Of a DNA stretch of 64,000 nucleotides, positions 1 to 7,377 are shown in pieces. Source of the DNA: Eledone cirrhosa (taxonomy: Eukaryota; Mollusca; Cephalopoda; Octopoda; Eledonidae). Where the stretch lies: positions 11,582,506 to 11,646,505 of the forward strand of contig OZ024743.1 in the NCBI GenBank assembly GCA_964016885.1, in the 5' to 3' direction. Each line of letters opens with the position of its first letter. The stretch's first letter is position 1. The position numbers were made by a program, and so were the translations under genes. The notes under the pieces were generated by a model. It was not told the DNA's origin and searched no databases. It saw only the letters and a program-made list of their open reading frames with translations.

Positions 1-344
1 ATATATATGTGAATATAGACATAGAATATTCGAAAATATTCTGTATGTTTATAATAAACATTTTGAAGACCTAATCGCTATAGAATAGAATACGTCACGT
101 ATTACAATTAGATTCTCGATAAAAGCAAGGGAAGTAATCTACGCGTTTCATTCTTGTTAGAATTCATCAGGACCACATATCCAGTGCTTTTATCGAGAAT
201 GACACAGCTAGAGACTTATAGAATACTTAGCTGTGTACAGGAACTGGTTTGAAAGAGCGGTTGCCGGTCCGGCAGAAATTAGAAATTGGAATAAATGCTC
301 TGAAATAGCGATATATATGTGAATATAGACATAGAATATTCGAA
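1..344. repeat. 34-bp direct repeat, 310 bp apart, enclosing small hairpins
   Basis: Positions 1-34 and 311-344 are identical over 34 bases (atatatatgtgaatatagac and onward to the word cgaa). The second copy directly abuts the retroposon tail that starts at 345. Between them lie an inverted repeat, 112-127 (attctcgataaaagca) against 185-200, and a hairpin with 9-base arms at 202-210 and 228-236. This could be part of a 310-bp tandem unit cut by the window edge, or a dispersed element with duplicated flanks. No coding potential is evident. Confidence 0.7.
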
Positions 345-547
345 GTAGTCGTGGAGGTTCCACGGCAAAAAAGCACCCAGCCCACACTGTAAAGTGGATG
401 TGGCGGTGCAGCGGGAAAAAAGCACCCAGCACTCACTGTAAATGAGGTTGGTGTTAGGAAGGGCATCCAGCTGTAGAAATCAAGCCAGAATCAGTTCCCG
501 TCCCACCCTTGCAAGCAGGGAAAAAGTGGACGTAAAATGAAATGATG
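345..547 (+). mobile_element. 5'-truncated LINE/SINE 3' tail with two tandem units
   Basis: This stretch matches the 3' tail of the LINE at 5,319-5,560 in the same order: gtcgtggaggt, a gccac-like word, an A-run, gcacccag, cactgtaaa, then gttggtgttaggaaggg, catccagctgtagaaatcaag and finally ggacgtaaaa. The cacccag word occurs at 374 and again at 423, a 49-bp spacing, so the tail itself is a tandem dimer. It starts inside the dimer, as expected of a 5'-truncated retroposed copy. It ends in a weak aatgatg motif where the intact copy has a GAT run. Confidence 0.8.
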
Positions 548-550
548 TGT

Positions 551-884
551 GCTCCCAGCTGTGGTCACCCCCATAGTATCAAACTAACCATGGAGCTTGA
601 AGTATTCCAATGAAGCTACACCAAGAAGGTTGCCATGATGGAGATAAACTACTGGGAGAGTCTAAAAGAACTGAAACTCTACTCCTCGGAATGAAGACGG
701 GAGAGATATGCAATGATATACATATGGAAAATCCTGGGGGACTAAGACCAAACTTTCGCATCGAGAGCTGGACCAATTCTCGAACAGGATGTCACTGTGT
801 GGTACCAAAGGTCCCGTCTTCCACATCTAGAATCAGGAGCAGCTATTGCAATAGCCTGGGGTTCAAAGGCCCTCAACTTGGTTT
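551..884 (+). pseudogene. Decayed C-terminal fragment of a non-LTR reverse transcriptase
   Basis: Translation in shifting frames gives pieces of a LINE C-terminal region: QLWSP near 560, SYTKK, then NYWESLKELKLYS and RRERYAMIYIWKIL around 645-735. The same order of motifs appears in the minus-strand copy at 5,985-6,560, which is better preserved. Stops (for example after the ELEVFQ and LYSSE pieces) and frame changes show it is dead. It belongs to a LINE family distinct from the intact element at 2,158-5,583. The catalytic RT motifs are absent because only the last part of the protein is present. Confidence 0.7.
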
Positions 885-944
885 TCAAAATTTAAATTTG
901 TGTTTCCTATTCATCAATGCTTCAAGTAAGCTATAAAACTCTGT

Positions 945-1335
945 TATATTTCATCATCATCATTGTATGTCAGTTCTTCTACGCTAGCATGGGTTGTCCT
1001 GTTGTGAACAGTGTCCGGTCGGCTGACCTTGTCTTGCTCATACGGGAACTGATTCTGTTTTGAGTTCTACAGCTGGATGCCCTTCCTAACACCAACTTCA
1101 TTGACAGTGAGTGCTGGGTGCTTTTTTTTTTTTTTGCCGTGGCACCTCCACGACCACTTTGCAGTGGAATGATAGGGACCCCAGTCCTATCATCTCATTT
1201 CTACAGCTGAGTAAACTGGAGCAATGTGAAATAAAGTGTCTTGCTCAAGGAAACAACACATCATCCGGTCCAAGAATTAAACTCACAACCTTTCAATTGC
1301 AAGCCCAATGCTCTAACCACTGAGCCATGTGCCTT
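945..1335 (-). mobile_element. tRNA-derived SINE with a LINE-type 3' tail
   Basis: Read on the minus strand, it begins with a tRNA-like head. The A box is tggctcagtggttagagca (complement of 1,309-1,327) and the B-box-like word is ggttgtgagtttaattc (complement of 1,274-1,290). A conserved body with ttgagcaagacac and ctcagctgtagaaatgag follows to about 1,170. From about 1,165 down it continues with the tail shared with the LINE: gtggtcgtggaggtgccac, an A-run, gcacccag, the catccagctgtag block, and a terminal GAT run near 946-962. The layout is that of a SINE whose 3' part is shared with a partner LINE and which could use its reverse transcriptase. The SINE class is supported by sequence; partner use is inferred. 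It abuts a truncated LINE copy at about 1,335. Confidence 0.75.
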
Positions 1336-1835
1336 CTATTGTTGGCAATGTTAGGTCAGGTGACCATGTCTTGCTCATAAAGAACTGATTTGGGCTTGGT
1401 TTCTACAGCTGGATGCCCTTCCTAATGCCAAGCTCATTTACAATGAGTACTGGGTGTTTTTTGTTGTGATTCCTCCACGACTACTTTACAGTGTAGACTG
1501 GGTGTTTTTTACCGTGTCACCATCACGACCACTTTACAGTGTTTCGGCCTGTTCTCATGAAAGATATATTGGCGGGTGGGATGGAGTGGTGCATACCGTA
1601 TGTATGTTTCAGCCTTGGCCTGGGCCCGTGGGAAGTTGGGGTTTCTGTATTACCTCATAACGCCAGAGATCTTGGTCCTGTGTCATTGCCTTTCAGAGGT
1701 GCAATTGGGCAAGGTCGGCTTTTATCACTTCATCTCAAGTCTTTCTGGGACTTTATGTAGCTGTCATTCTTCATACGAATCACATGTCCATACCAACATA
1801 ATCTCTTTTGAATTTGCCACCGACGCAGTAGGCAG
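1336..1835 (-). pseudogene. 5'-truncated minus-strand copy of the window's main LINE
   Basis: On the minus strand this aligns with the 3' end of the LINE at 2,158-5,583. A WYGHV-R-RMK segment begins at about 1,830; the DEVIKADL segment follows near 1,720; then come the ggtaatacag word before the terminal region and two tandem tail units (tgggtg words at 1,451 and 1,499 on the plus strand, 48 bp apart). The coding part has lost the C-terminal linker present in the intact copy and carries stops. The tail stops at the word aacaatag where the SINE head begins. It lies head-to-head with the intact plus-strand copy. Bases 1,836-2,080 upstream show no recognisable feature. Confidence 0.7.
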
Positions 1836-2075
1836 TGATTTTATCAATGGCTTGGAATTAGTCCTCGCTTTGCTTTTTCCATCCACTGAATTATTTTTGT
1901 ATAAGTTCCCTGTGTCCACGTATTGCCTGGAAACTTAGCTGAGAATAGACTTCCCTGGTGACGAAAGGCTTCTCCGTGCTCTCTTCGGATAGTACGTTTA
2001 ATCCCTTTCAGAAACTAATTAGTTGGGAGTGAAATTTAAGTAAGTAAGTTAATTTTATAATTTTCTTATTTTACG

Positions 2076-2080
<5 letters not shown>

Positions 2081-2116
<36 letters not shown>

Positions 2117-2150
2117 TACACAAACACACACACATATATATATATATGGA
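2081..2150. repeat. TA/CA microsatellite at the LINE 5' flank
   Basis: Alternating TA and CA dinucleotides. The word atatacacaaacacacacac near 2,115-2,134 is repeated near 5,614-5,634, on the other side of the LINE, so the element sits inside a microsatellite or is flanked by a target-site duplication made of it. Confidence 0.85.
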
Positions 2151-2268
2151 CTGAAATATGAATCTGCGAGCTACCAAGCACCCACGTGAAGCGCCAACCC
2201 AGAGACGCTCCCCTACGAGTGTCGACAAATGCCCAAAACTCTGAGTTGGTACCATCAATGTAGGCTCA

Positions 2269-5200
2269 ATGAAAGGAAGAGCAGGAGAAATCGTAGAAAT
2301 GCTAGAGCGAAAGGAAGTTGATGTATGCTGTGTGCAAGAGACTAGATGGAGAGGAGGGTCTGCTAGAGTCCTTGTAGGAAAAAGCCAGTGCTACAAATTT
2401 TTCTGGGTGGGAAATGATGATGGGATGGGTGGTGTAGGTATACTACTAGCTGACAAGTGGGTAGATAAAGTAATCTCAGTGTACAGGGTAAATGCAAGAA
2501 TCATTAAACTCAGACTAGTCCTGAATAAGACAATTACCACAATAATATCAGCTTACGCACCCCAATCGGGGCTGCCAGACGAACTTAAGGATAGGTTTTA
2601 CGAGTCCCTAATACACACTACTGCTCTAACAGACGACAAGGACTTCCTAATCATTGCAGGAGATTTTAACGGACACGTAGGTAAACACTGCGACGGCTTC
2701 AATAGAGTACATGGAGGCCATGGAGTTGGCACAAGGAATGAGGAAGGATTCAGACTTCTAGAATTCTGCGACGCCAATGACATGTCGATATGTAACACAA
2801 ACTTTAAAAAAGCCGACAACCACCTGATCACCTATAGATCAGGGGAGCACTCTAGTCAGTTAGATTTTATCCTCATCAGAGGACGTGACAGATGGACGGT
2901 CGTAAACACAAAAGCCTTCCCTAGTGAGGAATGTACATCCCAACATAGCTTAGTTGTCAGTGACCTCATGGTCAGAACTAGACGAGCCCTGAAACAGAGG
3001 CCAACCTGGAGAAGAAAGATCTGGAAGCTGAAAGTCCCCTCAACCAGTAACAGATTTAAAGATATTTTACTCAACGCCTACGACAGTAAAGAAGAACAGA
3101 TAGAGACATTTAACGTAGAAGAGAACTGGGAGTTCCTAAAAAATAACTTACTAGAGGCGACGGATGAGGTTTGTGGCTGGAGTAAGACCTCAAGCAGGAG
3201 GAGAGTGACTTGGTGGTGGAACAATAAGGTAGATGAAGCAGTCAAGGCCAAGAGACAGGCATGGAAAGAATGGAAGAACGGGGGGAGCAGGGTACATTAC
3301 ATAGAGACCAAGAGGGAAGCTAGGCGACAAGTATACTTAGCTAGGAGGGAAGCAGAGGATAGAAAATTCAAGCATGTTTTACAACGTGAGGACCAGAAAC
3401 AGGAGGTATTCAAGATTGCGAGGCAGTGTGTCAGAGATAGTTGTGATGTCATTGGAGAGAAGTGTATCCGGAATGATAAAGGTGAGCTTGCCCTCACAAG
3501 TGCTGAGAAGAAAGATGCATGGAAGAGTCATTATGATAGATTACTAAATGAGGAGAATGCATGGGAAGAAGAGACCCTACCCCACGTAGACCCTATAGAG
3601 GGACCAGCAGTACAAGTCAGCGGCAGCGTAGGAAGTAAGGCAATCAGAGATATGAAGATAGGGAAGGCAACCGGTCCATCGGGTATAGCTGCCGAGATGC
3701 TGAAGGCATCTGGGTCTGTAGGTCACACTATAACCACACGTATCATTAACCAGGTAATACTAGAGGGGGCCATACCAAAAGATTGGTGCAGTAGCATCAT
3801 TGTCAACTGCTACAAAGGTAAAGGCGATGCACTAGATAGAGGAAACTATAGAGGTATAAAGTTGATGGACCAGGTCATGAAAGTAACAGAAAGAGTTATA
3901 GCACAGCTGATTAGGGACCGGGTGAATATAGACGAGATGCAATTTGGGTTTGTACCAGGGAAAGGCACCACTGATGCCCTCTTCCTTGTGAGGCAATTAC
4001 AGGAAAAGTACCTAGCTAAAAGTAAGCCACTCTACTTGGCATTTGTCGACCTTGAGAAAGCCTTTGACAGAGTTCCACGTGCAGTAATCTGGTGGGCTCT
4101 TAGAAAACTAGGAGTAGATGAATGGCTTGTGAAAGCGGTACAAGCCATGTATAGGGGAGCAGTCAGCAAAGTTAGGATTGGCAATGAGTATAGCGAGGAA
4201 TTTAGCGTACAGGTTGGGGTCCACCAGGGCTCTGTTCTTAGCCCTCTCCTGTTCATCATAGTCCTGCAGGCAATAACGGAGGAGTTTAAGACTGGATGCC
4301 CATGGGAACTCCTGTATGCTGATGACCTCGCACTCATAGCTGAATCTATGGTAGAACTAGAGAATAAATTCCAAACCTGGAAGCAGGGACTAGAGAGAAA
4401 GGGCCTCAAAGTCAACATGACAAAGACTAAGGTCCTTATAAGTAGACGAGAAAACAGAACCCAGATCCCCTCAGGGAAATGGCCTTGCTCAGTATGTAGG
4501 AAAGGTGTAGGTAGGAACTCCATTCTCTGCCCCAAATGCAAACAATGGGTACACAAGAGATGTAGCGGGATCTCAGGAAGCTTAATTAAGAATGTAGGAT
4601 TCACATGCAGCAGCTGTGCTGAAACAGCAAGCAAACAGCCACAGGAAACAAGTACCACCAATCTCTGGGAGGGCCCTGTAGAAACAGTAGACAGCTTCTG
4701 CTACCTAGGTGACCGAATTAGCAACGGAGGTGGGTGCTCAGAAAGTACAATAACTAGGGTAAGAACGGGATGGAAGAAGTTTAGGGAACTACTACCACTG
4801 CTAGCTGCAAAAGGCTTCTCCCTCAGAATGAAAGGCAGACTGTATGATGCGTGTATCCGAACAGCGATGTTGCATGGTAGTGAGACCTGGGCGCTGAAGG
4901 TGGAAGACTTACGTAGATTAGAGAGAAACGAAGCCTGCATGCTCCGATGGATGTGTAACAGTAATATACGTGAACGACAAAGCATAAAGGAATTGAGAGA
5001 GAGACTGAGCATAAGAGGAATCAAATGCTGCGTGCAGGAGAGGCGGTTACGCTGGTATGGACATGTGATGCGTATGAAGGATGACAGCTGCATAAAAAGG
5101 TGCAGAGCACTAGAAGTTGATGGAAACCGCGGAGTGGGGAGACCCAAGATGACTTGGGATGAGGTGATAAAAGCCGACCTTACCCAACTACACCTCTCAA

Positions 5201-5277
5201 AGTCAATGACACACGACCGTGACTTCTGGCGTCACGCAGTAATACAGGGTACCCGACCTCCCATGGGTACACGCTGA
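2269..5277 (+). CDS. LINE polyprotein: endonuclease, reverse transcriptase, PHD-like finger
   Basis: The 1,002-residue ORF nicks target DNA and copies the element RNA by target-primed reverse transcription (family knowledge). Residues 1-235 form an exonuclease-endonuclease-phosphatase domain with the metal-binding Glu24 in CVQETRW, AYAP at 95-98, GDFN at 131-134, LD at 198-199 and the catalytic His226 in SQHSLVVSD. The reverse transcriptase spans about 490-720: NYRGIKL, DLEKAFD with Asp594, HQGSVLSP at 652-659 and YADD with Asp685/Asp686. Cys740, 743, 754, 757, His762, Cys765, 780 and 783 have the C4HC3 spacing of a PHD finger. The C-terminus contains RRLRWYGHVMRM at 925-936. ATG 2,269 follows a TGA at 2,242; the in-frame codons between them (VGTINVGS) look coding, so the ancestral protein began upstream. 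No inactivating change is visible within the ORF. The neighbourhood is only repeats. Confidence 0.92.
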   Translation: MKGRAGEIVEMLERKEVDVCCVQETRWRGGSARVLVGKSQCYKFFWVGNDDGMGGVGILLADKWVDKVISVYRVNARIIKLRLVLNKTITTIISAYAPQSGLPDELKDRFYESLIHTTALTDDKDFLIIAGDFNGHVGKHCDGFNRVHGGHGVGTRNEEGFRLLEFCDANDMSICNTNFKKADNHLITYRSGEHSSQLDFILIRGRDRWTVVNTKAFPSEECTSQHSLVVSDLMVRTRRALKQRPTWRRKIWKLKVPSTSNRFKDILLNAYDSKEEQIETFNVEENWEFLKNNLLEATDEVCGWSKTSSRRRVTWWWNNKVDEAVKAKRQAWKEWKNGGSRVHYIETKREARRQVYLARREAEDRKFKHVLQREDQKQEVFKIARQCVRDSCDVIGEKCIRNDKGELALTSAEKKDAWKSHYDRLLNEENAWEEETLPHVDPIEGPAVQVSGSVGSKAIRDMKIGKATGPSGIAAEMLKASGSVGHTITTRIINQVILEGAIPKDWCSSIIVNCYKGKGDALDRGNYRGIKLMDQVMKVTERVIAQLIRDRVNIDEMQFGFVPGKGTTDALFLVRQLQEKYLAKSKPLYLAFVDLEKAFDRVPRAVIWWALRKLGVDEWLVKAVQAMYRGAVSKVRIGNEYSEEFSVQVGVHQGSVLSPLLFIIVLQAITEEFKTGCPWELLYADDLALIAESMVELENKFQTWKQGLERKGLKVNMTKTKVLISRRENRTQIPSGKWPCSVCRKGVGRNSILCPKCKQWVHKRCSGISGSLIKNVGFTCSSCAETASKQPQETSTTNLWEGPVETVDSFCYLGDRISNGGGCSESTITRVRTGWKKFRELLPLLAAKGFSLRMKGRLYDACIRTAMLHGSETWALKVEDLRRLERNEACMLRWMCNSNIRERQSIKELRERLSIRGIKCCVQERRLRWYGHVMRMKDDSCIKRCRALEVDGNRGVGRPKMTWDEVIKADLTQLHLSKSMTHDRDFWRHAVIQGTRPPMGTR

Positions 5278-5583
5278 AGCATATAAACAATATGCCCCCC
5301 CCCCCCCCCACCGCAAGGTGGTCGTGGAGGTGCCACGGCAAAAAAGCACCCAGCCCACACTGTAAAGTGGACGTGTAGGCGCCACGAAAAAGCACCCAGC
5401 ACTCATTGTAAATGAGGTTGGTGTTAGGAAGGACATCCAGCTGTAGAAATCAAGCCAGATCAGTTCCTGTATGAGCAAGGCATGGTCAGCCGACCAGACA
5501 CTGCCCACAACAGGACAACCCGTCTAACCCATGCTAGCGTGGAAGAACGGACGTAAAACGGTGATGATGATGATGATGATGAT
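5278..5583 (+). repeat. LINE 3' tail with C-run, tandem units and GAT end
   Basis: After the stop codon come a run of about 15 C at 5,295-5,309 and two tandem units whose cacccag words start at 5,347 and 5,393 (46-bp spacing). Each unit contains gtcgtgga-like, gtgccac-like and A-run gcacccag words. Next are the gttggtgttaggaagg and catccagctgtagaaatcaag blocks, gctagcgtgg, acgtaaaacg and (GAT)n. The same tail ends the fragments at 345-547 and 945-1,171, so it is the mobile 3' signature. Its tandem unit resembles the 47-bp satellite monomer of the array starting at 15,442. Confidence 0.85.
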
Positions 5584-5642
5584 ACACCCAAACACACACG
5601 CACATATATATATATATACACAAACACACACACATATTTATA
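5584..5642. repeat. CA/TA microsatellite at the LINE 3' flank
   Basis: CA and TA dinucleotide runs directly after the LINE tail. They share the acacaaacacacacacatat core with the 5' flank. Bases 5,643-5,950 that follow show no gene; only a short TA run near 5,875-5,886 stands out. Confidence 0.8.
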
Positions 5643-5984
5643 TCTTTTAGCAGAGCATTTTAATATTGCCACTCAATGAAAACCCTTTGTTTGGAATAAA
5701 TGAATCTTGAAAATTAGGAGTGCCTGTCAGTGTGTATGTTTGTCTACTTAGCATCAATTTACTACCCTCCCCTACCACCAGAAAATACCACCATATTACA
5801 TTGACAGTCAGCTTTTCTGATGATTTCCTCCAAATGAAACAGTTCTAGTCCTGTTGAAGCCATTTCTATATTAAATATATATATATACTCTTTTAGCTGT
5901 TCCAGCCATCCGGCTGAGACCATGATTGGGCAGTCCTTGTTGCTACACATTCTATCTCCAGCCTGTGTTGGCTGGCCATTGATG

Positions 5985-6560
5985 TAAGAGGGAGTTCGTT
6001 GCTGCTGCCCTTAGGTCACCTTCGTACCATGATGTGGGCTCATCCGGGATCCTGGATAACAGGGTGTCGAGAAGCTTCTTGAAAATATCCACGACCACAC
6101 CATGTAGATCTCTCAAATTCCTTGGCAGTTTGTGGAAGAGTTGAGGGCCTTTGAACCCCAGTCTATTGCAATATCTGCTTCTTGTTCTAGATGTGGAAGA
6201 CGGGACCTTTGTCACCACACAGTGACGTCCTGTTCGGGGGTTGGTCCCGCTCTCAATACCAAAGTTTGGCGCTAGTCGTTCCAGGATTTTCCATATGTAT
6301 ATCACTGCATATCTCTCCCATCTTCGTTCCAAGGAGTAGAGTTTCAGTTCTTTTAGCCTCTTCCAGTAGCTCATCTCCTTCATCGTGCAATCCTCTTGGT
6401 GTAGCTTCGTTGGATTGTCTCAAGTTCCGTGGTTAGTTTGATACTATGGGGTGACCACAGCTGGGAGCAATAGTCCAGGCGGCTTAGGACAAATGGCCTT
6501 CATAGTATCAACATGGTCTCCCGGTCTCTTATATAGAAAACCTCAAATAAAAAGTCAAGA
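5985..6560 (-). pseudogene. C-terminal part of a second LINE family, frameshifted
   Basis: Minus-strand translation gives a C-terminal LINE region. Near 6,460 there is CSQLWSP after a frame shift. From 6,383 a continuous 143-residue stretch contains MSYWKRLKELKLYSLERR, WERYAVIYIWKILE, FGIESGTNPRTGRHCVV and RIPDEPTS. The first part (6,560-6,390) is interrupted. This is the same family as the plus-strand fragment at 551-884, so the intact LINE sits between two inverted fragments of another LINE. The RT catalytic core is missing because the copy is 5'-truncated. The short intact part is a remnant, not a gene. Confidence 0.75.
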
Positions 6561-6635
6561 TTTGTTTCGATTTAACAGAGCAGAAAGAATTCGCGTCAGA
6601 ATATTCCAACCAATCCAGCCTATATCAGCTGAATA

Positions 6636-6752
6636 AATATGTATGTGGAGATACATATATACACACCCACATGCACATATATATATATATATACACACAC
6701 ACGCACGCACACACACACTCAAACACACAGACATACATGCATGCATGCATAC
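6636..6752. repeat. TA/CA/CATG microsatellites
   Basis: Successive runs of TA, CA, GCAC and CATG-type repeats. The right end (catgcatgcatacatgatgg) coincides with the 3' terminus of a minus-strand retroposon, so part of this run is probably that element's microsatellite tail. Confidence 0.75.
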
Positions 6753-7377
6753 ATGATGGCTTCCCCCTCGTTATCGAGTATGGCCATTGCACGATATACC
6801 ATTATTAATAATTATTAATTAATTCTATCGTGCAAATACCTGTGCGTGAAGATATATTTTAAAGTGAGGAAAGACTGTGCACTGAGCCAATCCCACTCTC
6901 TGAGAGACAGTAGCTATAACCCGAAAAGAAGACAATATTTAACATCATCGGTTACTGAGCCACAGGTTTTATATCGGAGTTATCCCAGTTTCCTGGGTTG
7001 CCTTCTCCTAGAAGAATGCCCTGACAAAGGCTAGGGGTCCTTCACTCCCAGTGGTTTAACCGCGCGATCGGGTGTCCAGCCCGATTATTTCAATATCCCC
7101 GCACATGTACATACACATGCACCCATGTATATACACATATACATATACATACATATGTACATGTGTATATACATATTTACACACTTTTGGATGGCCGTTG
7201 ACTCTTATGAGATCTTCCGCCCTTTGTCAGGTTTTGTTTTTTGTCCTGCAGGGTGTCCCAAATCACCCTCCTCACCAAGTAAACTTGGTGGGGTTGCCGG
7301 TTTAGTCGCCGACGACCTGACCATGCGACAGGTTGTACTGGGTTACATGTTACCAATAGCACTCAAGAGTCATCCGA
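6745..7377 (-). mobile_element. Retroposon-like repeat, copy 1, with shared LINE 3' terminus
   Basis: Read on the minus strand, blocks occur in this order: 7,377-7,187 (aaacctgacaaagggc, gtcaacggccatccaaaa), a CA/TA microsatellite at 7,186-7,085, 7,085-6,841 (ctttgtcagggcattcttctag, gtgggattggctcagtgcac), then 6,800-6,752 with agccatcatgtatg. Copy 2 at 9,870-10,497 has the same blocks in the same order. The last block matches the 3' terminus of the broken LINE between them. It is therefore probably a non-autonomous or deleted derivative that uses the LINE's 3' end. No intact ORF is present; its function is unknown. Confidence 0.6.

Larger units (their letters stand above)
2158..5583 (+). mobile_element. 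Nearly complete non-LTR (LINE) retrotransposon, APE-type
   Basis: The element runs from an in-frame ATG at 2,158, or slightly upstream, through a 1,002-residue ORF (2,269-5,277) and a 3' tail that ends in a (GAT)n run at 5,562-5,583. The enzyme layout (apurinic-type endonuclease, then reverse transcriptase, then a C-terminal LRWYGHV region) and the microsatellite end rather than poly(A) suggest an RTE-like element; the clade is not settled by eye. Codons from 2,158 to 2,241 read as a basic, proline-containing N-terminus, then a TGA at 2,242-2,244 interrupts before the main ORF. Related 5'-truncated pieces lie at 345-547 and 1,336-1,835. The intact ORF means recent insertion, and retrotransposition competence cannot be excluded. 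Confidence 0.88.

Noticed and set aside
610..936. Plus-strand ORF of 108 residues
   Set aside because: It overlaps the decayed LINE fragment; only its SWTNSRTGCHCVV part follows the LINE frame. The rest is a shadow.
1539..1938. Overlapping plus-strand ORFs of 73 and 120 residues
   Set aside because: They are antisense to the truncated minus-strand LINE copy and have no recognisable domain.
4032..5147. Minus-strand ORFs of 209 and 148 residues opposite the LINE
   Set aside because: They are antisense shadows of the 1,002-residue ORF, with low-complexity Ser/Leu-rich composition and no domain.
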